Positions 26,149-33,377 of a DNA stretch of 64,000 nucleotides are shown piece after piece. Made by a program: the position numbers and the translations under genes. The stretch is from Aestuariivivens sediminis (GTDB taxonomy: Bacteria > Bacteroidota > Bacteroidia > Flavobacteriales > Flavobacteriaceae), in contig NZ_JAKMCP010000009.1 in the NCBI RefSeq assembly GCF_022662105.1, positions 31,445 to 95,444 on the forward strand, given 5' to 3'. Numbering within the stretch: the stretch's first letter is position 1; each line of letters starts with the position of its first letter. The notes under the pieces were generated by a model. The model made no database searches. It had not been told where the DNA came from and saw nothing but the letters and a program-made list of their open reading frames with translations.

Positions 26149-26985
26149 ATGTCAAACGAAATCTATCTTGGATACCATTTTAAAGTGATGCCGCTGCAAC
26201 CTGCGGTTGATATTTTGATTGCAGAATTGGGATCTGCCGGTTTTGAAAGCTTTGTTGAGACAGATACAGGTCTTACGGCTTATATTCAAAAGAAGGTCTT
26301 TTTTGAATCCATTTTGGAGGACATACACATTTTGAAATCGGACGAATTTGAAATAACTTACACTTTCGAAGAGATTGAACAGACGAATTGGAATGCCCAA
26401 TGGGAAAAGAATTTCAATCCCATAGTTGTCGATGATGTGTGTACTGTCCGTGCACCTTTTCACGCCATACCAAACACGCCTTACGATATTATTATTGAAC
26501 CTAAAATGAGCTTTGGAACAGGGCATCACGAAACGACCCACCTGATGATTCAGCATATTTTAAATAATAATTTTAAGAATAAGTCATTATTGGATATGGG
26601 TTGTGGAACTGGGGTTTTAGCCATTTTGGCTGAAAAAAAGGGAGCTAAACCTATAGACGCTGTAGATTATGATCATTGGTGCTACCTGAACAGTATTGAA
26701 AATGTTGAGCGTAACGACTGTAAGGCCATAACCGTAATTGAGGGTGATGCCTCTGTATTGAAACCTAAGACATACGATATCATTCTAGCCAATATCAATA
26801 GGAATATTTTGCTTCAGGACATGGCAACATACGTATCCTGTTTAAATCCTAAAGGAATGTTGTTTGTAAGTGGGTTTTATAATGAGGATCTTCCTGCTGT
26901 GCAAGCGGAATGCGAAAAGCATTTGTTAAAGTTTGAAGAAAAATTGGAACGGAACAATTGGGTTTCTTTAAAATTTTTAAATTAG
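26149..26985 (+). CDS. prmA: Ribosomal protein L11 methyltransferase
   Basis: A 278-residue SAM-dependent methyltransferase that trimethylates ribosomal protein uL11. An N-terminal substrate-recognition domain (1-105) is followed by PKMSFGTGHHETTHLM and the SAM-binding MGCGTGVLAILAEKKGA, then the catalytic-site ILANINRNIL. ATG 26149 (MSNEIYLGYHF) is chosen over TTG 26140. It follows tpiA by 160 bp containing only a small palindrome (CTCCT-AAC-AGGAG near 26054), and precedes clpS by 32 bp. Confidence 0.93.
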   Translation: MSNEIYLGYHFKVMPLQPAVDILIAELGSAGFESFVETDTGLTAYIQKKVFFESILEDIHILKSDEFEITYTFEEIEQTNWNAQWEKNFNPIVVDDVCTVRAPFHAIPNTPYDIIIEPKMSFGTGHHETTHLMIQHILNNNFKNKSLLDMGCGTGVLAILAEKKGAKPIDAVDYDHWCYLNSIENVERNDCKAITVIEGDASVLKPKTYDIILANINRNILLQDMATYVSCLNPKGMLFVSGFYNEDLPAVQAECEKHLLKFEEKLERNNWVSLKFLN

Positions 26986-27017
26986 TAATGATAAATGTCT
27001 GAAAATGAAATAAAATC

Positions 27018-27293
27018 ATGAGTTCAAAAGAAAAAACGTTAGAAGATATATTACTCAAAGAGAAGGTTGGTACGCAGAATGAGATTGTCCTATATAACGA
27101 CGATGTTAATACCTTTGATCATGTTATTGAGACCCTTATTTATGCTTGTGACCATACAGCAGAACAGGCTGAACAATGTTCTATAATTGTACATTATAAG
27201 GGTAAATGCACGGTTAAGACCGGATCCTATAATGATTTAAAGCCCCGTTGTACCATGCTATTGGATGCGGGATTGAGCGCAGAAATTATTTGA
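27018..27293 (+). CDS. clpS: ATP-dependent Clp protease adaptor ClpS
   Basis: A 91-residue adaptor that delivers N-degron substrates to ClpAP-type proteases. Visible hallmarks: the binding pocket residues in LYNDDVNTFDHVIETL (about 24-39), HTAEQAEQC and the terminal AGLSAEII. The unstructured 20-residue N-terminus that enters the ClpA pore is present. Likely in one operon with prmA. Confidence 0.94.
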   Translation: MSSKEKTLEDILLKEKVGTQNEIVLYNDDVNTFDHVIETLIYACDHTAEQAEQCSIIVHYKGKCTVKTGSYNDLKPRCTMLLDAGLSAEII

Positions 27294-27392
27294 TGTTCTT
27301 ATCGAAGGACAATACATCATGGAAGCAGGTTGTTCATTAATCCTCATTGACGAGATACCTGAATATGGGTCATAACGGCATACCTTATAACT

Positions 27393-28805
27393 TTATTCCA
27401 GCGTTGAGGGGCAAACATAATTGGTTTTAGGTAAATTGGTTTTTTTCAACGCGTCAAAGCCACCGGCAATATCAATAACGTCAAAACCTCGGGCTTTTAA
27501 AATGGAAGCGGCAATTACAGATCGATATCCTCCGGCACAATGCACGTAATAGGTTTTGTCTTTATCAATGGCACTCATATTGTCATTAATAAAATCAAGA
27601 GCAAAATGTTGTACATGTTTGCCTTTTAAATGTTCGGATTGGTATTCGCCATCTTTTCTAACATCCAGGGTATAATCTGCTCCATGTTTTATACGTTCTA
27701 CATACGCATTGGCAGAAATGGACTCTATATGTTCAATGTCCTTACCAGCATTGATCCATGCCTGAATGCCTCCATCCAAATACCCTAAGGTGTTGTCATA
27801 GCCTACACGCGATAAGCGCGTAACCGTTTCTTTTTCCTTACCTTCTGGTGTTACCAATAAAATAGGTTGTTTCAGGTCCGTAATCAAGGCCCCGACCCAT
27901 GGCGCAAAACTACCATGAAGTCCAATAGAAATGGAGTTGGGTATATGAGCCTGAACAAATTCCTTTTCAGATCTAACATCGAGAACCAAAGCTCCTTCCT
28001 GGTTTGCTATTGCTTCGAAAATTTCAGGATCCAAAGGCGTGTCCCCTTTTTTGAGAACGGTTTCAAATTCATCATAACCTGATTTATTCATCATGGCATT
28101 TTTGGCAAAATACTGAGGTGGGGGTAAGATGCCATTTAAGACTTCATCGATAAATTCCTCGCGAGTCATATCGGCCCGTAAAGCATAATTTGTTTTCTTT
28201 TGCTCGCCTAAAATACCAACGGTTTCCTTACTTAAATTTTTACCACAAGCGGAACCAGCACCATGAGCCGGATATACAATAACATCATCTGGCAATGGCA
28301 TAATCTTAGTTCTCAATGAGTCGAATAACATTCCTGCCAAATCTTCTTTGGTTAAATCAGACTTGATGGCTAAATCGGGACGACCAACATCCCCCAGGAA
28401 TAAGGTGTCCCCGGAAAAAATGGCATGTTCCTTACCTTGCTCATCAAATAAAAGAAAAGTTGATGATTCTAAGGTGTGTCCCGGGGTGTGCAGTACTTTA
28501 ATACGGACATCGCCTAACTTAAACACTTCGTTATCCTTTGCTTCATGAATGTCATAATTTGTTTTGGCACCGGGACCATAAATAATAGTTGCTCCAGTTT
28601 TTTTAGCTAAATCCACATGCCCGGATACAAAGTCGGCATGAAAGTGAGTTTCAAAAATATATTTAATTTTTGCATGTTCCTTTTTCGCTTTATCCACATA
28701 TTGCTGGGTCTCTCTAAGTGGATCCACTATAGCCACTTCGCCATTTGATTCGATATAATAGGCCCCCTGGGCTAAGCAACCGGTGTATATTTGTTCTATT
28801 TTCAT
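27393..28805 (-). CDS. Metallo-beta-lactamase/rhodanese fusion (persulfide dioxygenase type)
   Basis: A 470-residue cytosolic fusion. Residues 1-230 are an ETHE1-like metallo-hydrolase with THFHADFVSGH (metal ligands), HTPGHTLES and FSGDTLFLGDVGRPDL. Two rhodanese domains follow. The first (about 265-355) has PILLVTPEG where the catalytic cysteine loop should be and is therefore probably inactive; the second (about 370-465) has the active loop HCAGGYRS with Cys423. ETHE1-type enzymes oxidise glutathione or protein persulfide to sulfite, and the rhodanese moves sulfur between persulfide and thiosulfate. Neighbouring sulfur transporters and a perfect CRP-type operator upstream support a role in sulfane-sulfur detoxification. 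Confidence 0.9.
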   Translation of the reverse strand: MKIEQIYTGCLAQGAYYIESNGEVAIVDPLRETQQYVDKAKKEHAKIKYIFETHFHADFVSGHVDLAKKTGATIIYGPGAKTNYDIHEAKDNEVFKLGDVRIKVLHTPGHTLESSTFLLFDEQGKEHAIFSGDTLFLGDVGRPDLAIKSDLTKEDLAGMLFDSLRTKIMPLPDDVIVYPAHGAGSACGKNLSKETVGILGEQKKTNYALRADMTREEFIDEVLNGILPPPQYFAKNAMMNKSGYDEFETVLKKGDTPLDPEIFEAIANQEGALVLDVRSEKEFVQAHIPNSISIGLHGSFAPWVGALITDLKQPILLVTPEGKEKETVTRLSRVGYDNTLGYLDGGIQAWINAGKDIEHIESISANAYVERIKHGADYTLDVRKDGEYQSEHLKGKHVQHFALDFINDNMSAIDKDKTYYVHCAGGYRSVIAASILKARGFDVIDIAGGFDALKKTNLPKTNYVCPSTLE

Positions 28806-28837
28806 AATTAGTTTTTTATATTCAAACCATTTGCCTT

Positions 28838-28845
28838 CAAAAATA
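28838..28845 (-). promoter_or_regulatory. -7 box of the dioxygenase-rhodanese promoter
   Basis: TATTTTTG on the minus strand, 33 bp upstream of ATG 28805. It predicts a transcript start near 28832. Together with the palindrome at 28867-28882 this sets the operator centre at about -42. Confidence 0.55.
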
Positions 28846-28866
28846 ATTGAATCGCATGCAATGTTT

Positions 28867-28882
28867 TGTGACCTTTGTCACA
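28867..28882. promoter_or_regulatory. CRP-type operator TGTGA-N6-TCACA
   Basis: TGTGACCTTTGTCACA has perfect 5-bp half sites with a 6-bp spacer, the classical CRP/FNR-superfamily consensus. It lies in the 83-bp gap between the TauE-type gene and the dioxygenase-rhodanese gene. Its centre is about 42 bp upstream of the inferred start, the class II activator position. The obvious candidate ligand is the Crp/Fnr regulator encoded at 30742-31374. Confidence 0.75.
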
Positions 28883-28888
28883 TAGGTT

Positions 28889-29680
28889 TTAGTTTATCTC
28901 TTTGTAAATAATATATATTGCCATTAGCAAGGTAAAAAGACCAAATCCTTTTTTTAATTTTTCTCCACTAATAAATTTAGAAAGAAATCCCCCTAATAAA
29001 ATACCCATAATAGAAATTAATGTAAATATAAGAAGGAAAAGCCATTCAATTTCTAAGGTTTGTATATCTCCTGAAAATCCTATTAAAGAATTAATGGTAA
29101 CTATTACCAAGGAGGTACCCACAGCTTTCTTCATGGGGATATTGGCCCAAAGCACCAGGGCAGGGACGTATAAAAATCCACCTCCTGCACCAATTACTCC
29201 AGTTATAGTTCCAATAATTACACCTTGAAGAAATGTTTTATAATAGCTTTGCTTTTTCTTTTTCAAATCTGTTATGGCCGTTGTTTTAATCATGGAAACA
29301 GAAGCAATGAGCATAATGAGAGAAAAGAATATCATTATAGCCATATCCTTTGTGAAGTCATAATGGCCAATTGTAAAGAGGGTTTCAGGAATATTATGTA
29401 CCAAATATCGTCTCGACAAGTAAACGGCCAAAAAGGAAGGAAAGGAAAAGGCGAGGCCGACTTTAAAGTCTACTAACTTTTTTTTATGTTTTTGATAGGT
29501 ACCAACTAATGAGGTTGTGCCGACCACAAAAAGAGAGTATGCTGTGGCCGTAACCGGATTATATCCCAAAAGGTAAACCAACAGCGGTACGGTTAGAATA
29601 GAGCCTCCACCACCGATTAGACCCAGAACCAGACCAACAATAAGCGCACCGATATAGCCTAAAAGATGGTTGCTATCCAT
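28889..29680 (-). CDS. TauE/SafE family sulfite exporter
   Basis: A 263-residue membrane protein with about eight hydrophobic helices and the duplicated family motif: IGGGGSILTVPLLVYLLGYNP (in the first half, with GGGGS at about 23-27) and GAGGGFLYVPALVLW in the second half. TauE/SafE proteins export sulfite, sulfoacetate and other organosulfur anions. Between a persulfide dioxygenase and YeeE-type proteins, sulfite produced by the dioxygenase is the plausible substrate. Its ATG overlaps the stop codon of the upstream gene (TAATG on the minus strand), so the two are translationally coupled. Confidence 0.9.
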   Translation of the reverse strand: MDSNHLLGYIGALIVGLVLGLIGGGGSILTVPLLVYLLGYNPVTATAYSLFVVGTTSLVGTYQKHKKKLVDFKVGLAFSFPSFLAVYLSRRYLVHNIPETLFTIGHYDFTKDMAIMIFFSLIMLIASVSMIKTTAITDLKKKKQSYYKTFLQGVIIGTITGVIGAGGGFLYVPALVLWANIPMKKAVGTSLVIVTINSLIGFSGDIQTLEIEWLFLLIFTLISIMGILLGGFLSKFISGEKLKKGFGLFTLLMAIYIIYKEIN

Positions 29681-30093
29681 TAGTGAGGTAATTTATCTTT
29701 TAAAATACCATATAAAAAGGTTCCTAAAACGGCAGCAGCAATAACAATGAGCATACTGAACACACCTGTACCAAGTAAGATATACATAGGCCCGGGGCAA
29801 GCCCCAATTAATGCCCAGCCCAACCCAAAAATGCTACCGCCTACAAGGGTTCTAATAAATCCTTCTTCCTTTTTTGGAACAAAGAGATCTACGCCCTCCA
29901 GGTTTTTTAAATGAGCTTTTTTTGAAAGTTGCAAAAACAGGATTCCCGATGCAATGGCAGTTCCGATAATGCCATACATATGTATGGATTGAAACCGAAA
30001 CATCTCGTAAATGCGGTACCAGGAAACGGCTTCAGATTTGACCAAAACGATTCCAAAGAATATACCAACCAATAAAAATTTTGAATATTTCAC
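29680..30093 (-). CDS. YeeE/YedE-type half transporter (DUF6691)
   Basis: A 137-residue membrane protein with four helices, the C-terminal-half type of YeeE/YedE. The conserved GACPGPMYILLGTG (about 103-116) carries the cysteine that in YeeE relays thiosulfate. The start codon is GTG 30093, 18 bp after the partner gene; the stop overlaps the TauE-type start. It is expected to pair with the next protein to make one full-size channel. Confidence 0.87.
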   Translation of the reverse strand: MKYSKFLLVGIFFGIVLVKSEAVSWYRIYEMFRFQSIHMYGIIGTAIASGILFLQLSKKAHLKNLEGVDLFVPKKEEGFIRTLVGGSIFGLGWALIGACPGPMYILLGTGVFSMLIVIAAAVLGTFLYGILKDKLPH

Positions 30094-30111
30094 TTTTATA
30101 AATTTATGTCG

Positions 30112-30675
30112 TTAGGAGTTGAAGATTAGTGGCAAGATAACATTGGCCATGATTAGACCACCTATAAAGAAACCAATAACAGCCAATAAGGATGGTTTCT
30201 GTAAACTGCTTAAACCGGTAATAGCATGACCGGAAGTACAACCACCTGCATAGCGTGTTCCAAAGCCCACCAGGAATCCGCCAATAATGAGCAATAAAAG
30301 ACCTTTAGTAGTACTTACAGCTTCCCAGTTATACATTTCGTTAGGTACCAGATTGGCCCCTGAATTGGAAAACCCCATGGTTTTAAGTTCTTCAATCGTA
30401 ATGGGATTCAAATCTGTTTTACTGTCGTTCGATAAATATTGTGTCGCGATAAATCCACCAATAACAGCGCCGATAACCACTGTTAAATTCCAGGATTGAT
30501 CCTTCCAATTGAACCTAAAAAAGTTGGAAAATTTTCCAGCTCCACCAATTGCGCAGAACGTTCTCAAGTTTGTGGACATTCCAAAGGTTTTTCCGAAATA
30601 GAGCAGTAAAGCCATTACAAGGGCAATTAGAGGGCCAGAAATGAACCAGGGCCAGGGATTTAATATGAATTCCAT
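30112..30675 (-). CDS. YeeE/YedE-type half transporter
   Basis: A 187-residue membrane protein with four or five helices. Cysteines are at TFCAIGGAGKF (first half) and in the diagnostic GGCTSGHAITGLSSL (about 144-158), which matches the thiosulfate-conducting motif of YeeE. It probably combines with the 137-residue protein downstream. First structural gene of the transporter set; the regulator gene lies 66 bp upstream on the same strand. Confidence 0.88.
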   Translation of the reverse strand: MEFILNPWPWFISGPLIALVMALLLYFGKTFGMSTNLRTFCAIGGAGKFSNFFRFNWKDQSWNLTVVIGAVIGGFIATQYLSNDSKTDLNPITIEELKTMGFSNSGANLVPNEMYNWEAVSTTKGLLLLIIGGFLVGFGTRYAGGCTSGHAITGLSSLQKPSLLAVIGFFIGGLIMANVILPLIFNS

Positions 30676-30741
30676 AAAACGTTGTTATTTAGTTTTTTTT
30701 AAAAAATCAATTTTTTATTTGGTAAAGTGCGATACGTTAGG

Positions 30742-31374
30742 TTATAATAATAATTCAATTTTATTTCTACTTAATTTAATCTTATGCTCATTTTCCAATT
30801 GTTTCAACAATCTGGAGATGACAACCCTTGAGGTATGCAAATCTTCGGCAATATCTTGATGTTTTACGATGATGCTCTTTGAATTATTTAGCTGGGATTT
30901 ATTCCGTAAATACTTATACAGACGTTCATCCATTTTCATGAATGCAATATTGTCAATAGCATCCAACATTTCATCAAAGCGCATTTGATAGCTTTCCAGA
31001 ATGAAAATCCTCCAACTTTCATTATTATTAAACCATTCCAGCATATTTTGGACAGGAACCATTATCAAAGTGGACTCTTTTTCTGCTACAGCCCTTATTT
31101 TACTTTTTGATGTTCCCATGCAGCAGGTCAGTGACATGGTACATGTTTCTCCAGCTTCCAAAAAATAAATGAGTAACTCATTACCTTCATTATCCTCTCT
31201 GAGTATTTTAATATGTCCGGAAAGTAAAAGCGGTATAAATTTAAGGGTTTCGCCAATATCTATTATAATGTCGTTCTTTTCAAAAGATTGTAAAAGGCCA
31301 ATTTTAGAGATCTCCTCAATCAGGTTTTCGTCCAGGATATGACCGTATTTTTCTAATAATAATGCTTTATCCAT
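30742..31374 (-). CDS. Crp/Fnr family regulator with a Cys-rich effector domain
   Basis: A 210-residue CRP-fold transcription factor. The cyclic-nucleotide-binding-like beta-roll (about 25-115) contains CTMSLTCC (Cys78, Cys84, Cys85) just where ligand-binding residues sit in CRP. A dimerisation helix (about 118-145) and a winged HTH follow, with recognition helix TSRVVISRLLKQLE (181-194). In CRP the second contact residue is Glu (RExxxR); here it is Val184. ATG 31374 is used because the longer frame begins with residues unrelated to the family and overlaps the tRNA-Arg promoter. Likely a thiol-based sensor of reactive sulfur controlling the adjacent genes (inference). Confidence 0.88.
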   Translation of the reverse strand: MDKALLLEKYGHILDENLIEEISKIGLLQSFEKNDIIIDIGETLKFIPLLLSGHIKILREDNEGNELLIYFLEAGETCTMSLTCCMGTSKSKIRAVAEKESTLIMVPVQNMLEWFNNNESWRIFILESYQMRFDEMLDAIDNIAFMKMDERLYKYLRNKSQLNNSKSIIVKHQDIAEDLHTSRVVISRLLKQLENEHKIKLSRNKIELLL

Positions 31375-31410
31375 ATTCAAAAATAATGAATTGAAATTTG
31401 AAATAATTAT

Positions 31411-31442
31411 TTGGAGAAGTTTTAATAAATATACTATATTTG
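31411..31442 (+). promoter_or_regulatory. Promoter of tRNA-Arg
   Basis: TTG (31411-31413) and TATATTTG (31435-31442), spacer 21 bp, ending 14 bp before the tRNA. It is divergent from the Crp/Fnr gene. Confidence 0.6.
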
Positions 31443-31456
31443 CACCCACTTTAAAA

Positions 31457-31530
31457 GGCCACGTGGCGCAACTGAATAGCGCACTTGATTACGGCTCAAG
31501 AGGTTCCAGGTTTGAATCCTGGCGTGGTCA
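31457..31530 (+). tRNA. tRNA-Arg (anticodon ACG)
   Basis: A 74-nt cloverleaf: acceptor GGCCACG pairs with CGTGGTC, anticodon arm CTTGA-TTACGGC-TCAAG giving ACG, T arm CCAGG-TTTGAAT-CCTGG. Discriminator A, no encoded CCA. A34 would be edited to inosine by TadA to read CGU/CGC/CGA. Confidence 0.95.
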
Positions 31531-31531
31531 C
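31515..31531 (+). repeat. Direct repeat copy 1 (3' end of tRNA-Arg)
   Basis: The 17 bp AATCCTGGCGTGGTCAC spanning the T-stem and acceptor 3' strand are repeated exactly at 31630-31646, 115 bp away. Confidence 0.9.
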
Positions 31532-31540
31532 GAATAAATA

Positions 31541-31590
31541 AAAAACCAAACGTTAAATTAAGCTTTCTTGAATTTATAAGTTTGGTTTTT
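31541..31590 (+). terminator. Terminator after tRNA-Arg
   Basis: An 11-bp perfect stem (31541-31551 with 31580-31590) with a long 28-nt loop and a T-run. The loop is unusually large for an intrinsic terminator. Confidence 0.65.
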
Positions 31591-31629
31591 TTATTTTCAA
31601 AGCGGAGCTTTTCAGGATGTATCAAAACA

Positions 31630-31646
31630 AATCCTGGCGTGGTCAC
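31630..31646 (+). repeat. Direct repeat copy 2 (orphan tRNA-Arg 3' end)
   Basis: An exact 17-bp copy of the tRNA-Arg 3' end without the rest of the tRNA, followed 9 bp later by a second terminator. It looks like the far end of a tRNA-targeted attachment site or the stump of a second tandem tRNA copy. Confidence 0.85.
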
Positions 31647-31654
31647 AAATGAGT

Positions 31655-31685
31655 AAAGACTTTCAAGAGATTGAAGGTCTTTTTT
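31655..31685 (+). terminator. Terminator after the orphan tRNA-Arg fragment
   Basis: A 12-bp stem with one G-U pair (31655-31666 with 31671-31682), GAGA loop and six T. Confidence 0.85.
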
Positions 31686-32328
31686 GAATGAACGACACAT
31701 GTATATAGAAACTAGTCCAATGCATTTTTCGTTACGAAATACCGCCACCCTATAATAGCTAATTGTAATTTGCTTGCTTTTGCTAAATCTAAATGCTTTT
31801 TTGAATAACTTGGGAGTATAGCTTTATTAAACTTTGCCAAAATTTTAAATACTTGCCTTTTCATGTATTAAAACTTTCTTTTAGAAAGTAAAAATAGTAA
31901 AACTTATTCTAGACTAAGCTTTACTTTTTTTTAGATAATAATCGATAGGATAAAATCAATTATTATTTCGGCAAGTGTGATCATAAGGTTTTGTTTTAAG
32001 GTTAATAAAATATACTTTGCTTCTTGATTGAGTTTTCAATATATATTTTATTTGCCCCTTATTCCTAATGATCTAACGGAAATTAATGGATTTGAATACA
32101 GATCTGTAAGTAAAAATGCGAGATAAGCTTTAATAAATAAATTGTCGTCTACGATAAAGTTTTAAATCGTAATTAAAAATGAATCTTATAATTATAATTT
32201 GAAATAATTGTAGGCGATTTTTAGACTAAATTTTTAAAGCTCAGGTTGATTTTATCGAAAAAAAGCCATATTCCGGTGATTTCATCTTTCGTTTAAATTT
32301 TAACTTTACATTAAGTAGTCCTTTAAAG
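31686..32328. other. Gene-free A+T-rich stretch of about 640 bp
   Basis: No frame of meaningful length, no RNA gene and no complete mobile element was seen. It holds short inverted repeats such as ACTTTC-TTTTA-GAAAGT (about 31872-31888). It starts at the orphan tRNA-Arg fragment and ends at the secreted-protein gene, so it could be what remains after an element excised. Confidence 0.5.
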
Positions 32329-33114
32329 CTATTTTTTTGAAGTGGCGACAATAGCACCATCTTTGGCTTTGTCTCCATAAATACTCATGGCAATGTTTGG
32401 GCTTAACGTTTCTACGTCTTCCAATTGATCTGTTTCGGCTAAATTATTAAGTGTTTCAAAATTGCTTTCCTTCCCGTTTATGATAATGAGTTTATCCAAA
32501 TCAGGGTTATCAATAAACTTATATTTAGAACGCTTTGGGATAACCGTATTAAAGCCCTGTTGCATCTGTTCCATGAGTTTCTGGATATCGGCATGTTCTT
32601 TTAAAAAAATGCTGTCATTGCTACTTCTAAAAAAATCCTGAAAGTTAAACGATCTTAGGGATTGACCAAAAATGGAGTCATTTGGAAATCCCAGCGTAAT
32701 ATTTGGAAAATTAAATGAAGACATGGCGTGGTTTGGTCGGTCACCTTGGTTAATAAATAAGGTGCCATCCTTAATACCGAATGTGAGTTTCGACATGGGC
32801 AGATTACCGGAAAATTCACTACTCACTGTTTGTGAACCATTTTTATCCTCTAATGTAACACGAATTCCGGTTAACTCCTCATTTTCATTTCTTTTAATTT
32901 TAGAAAATGTAACAATTACATCATGTTCTGAGAGCATGGCTTTCACCTCTTCCAAATCGGTGTCGGAGGTTTTGTTATCTATGGTAATGATGACATCTTC
33001 GGTTTGGATGGACTTTAAATTTACGGTATTTGCAAAATTGTTAAGCGGGATGCATATGACGGATATAAGAAGAAAAAAGCCCAACCCATTTTTAAAAATA
33101 CGTTTTGTTTTCAT
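32329..33114 (-). CDS. Secreted protein with a TonB-plug-like C-terminal motif
   Basis: A 261-residue exported protein of unknown function. The signal peptide (FKNGLGFFLLISVICIPLNNFA) is preceded by basic residues. The middle is soluble and polar, including a beta-rich segment near 40-110. The last 20 residues, IYGDKAKDGAIVATSKK, match the pattern of the TonB-receptor plug end (YGxxGxxGVIxITTKK), a motif that also tails BlaR1/M56-type sensor proteins in Bacteroidota. It therefore may be a paralogue of those periplasmic tails, without its membrane domain. It stands alone, with 640 bp of gene-free DNA on its 3' side and 263 bp on its 5' side. Confidence 0.65.
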   Translation of the reverse strand: MKTKRIFKNGLGFFLLISVICIPLNNFANTVNLKSIQTEDVIITIDNKTSDTDLEEVKAMLSEHDVIVTFSKIKRNENEELTGIRVTLEDKNGSQTVSSEFSGNLPMSKLTFGIKDGTLFINQGDRPNHAMSSFNFPNITLGFPNDSIFGQSLRSFNFQDFFRSSNDSIFLKEHADIQKLMEQMQQGFNTVIPKRSKYKFIDNPDLDKLIIINGKESNFETLNNLAETDQLEDVETLSPNIAMSIYGDKAKDGAIVATSKK

Positions 33115-33377
33115 AATCTTATCGTTTTGATTTTTGTATATATCAAAATTAAAGTGTAATTAATTAGGGCGGTAAATTTTAACCAAATTTTATAATCGAA
33201 TGTTAACAAGTGTGAAATCCTGCCATGAATTTATGGCTATACGCATCTTGAGTTAAGAATGCAATTAATTTTTCCTGTAATGGAAACATACAGTAGATTT
33301 AATCAGCGGTGTAAAATCTTTTAACTTTTAACTTTGTAACGATTAACTTTCAATTATATTCGCAAAAAACAAAGACG

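Noticed and set aside
31375..31449. 25-residue N-terminal extension of the Crp/Fnr regulator
   Set aside because: The extension overlaps the tRNA-Arg promoter region and has no counterpart in CRP-family proteins; ATG 31374 fits.
31434..31748. A 104-codon minus-strand frame across tRNA-Arg
   Set aside because: It runs through the tRNA and two terminators in antisense and has no family likeness.
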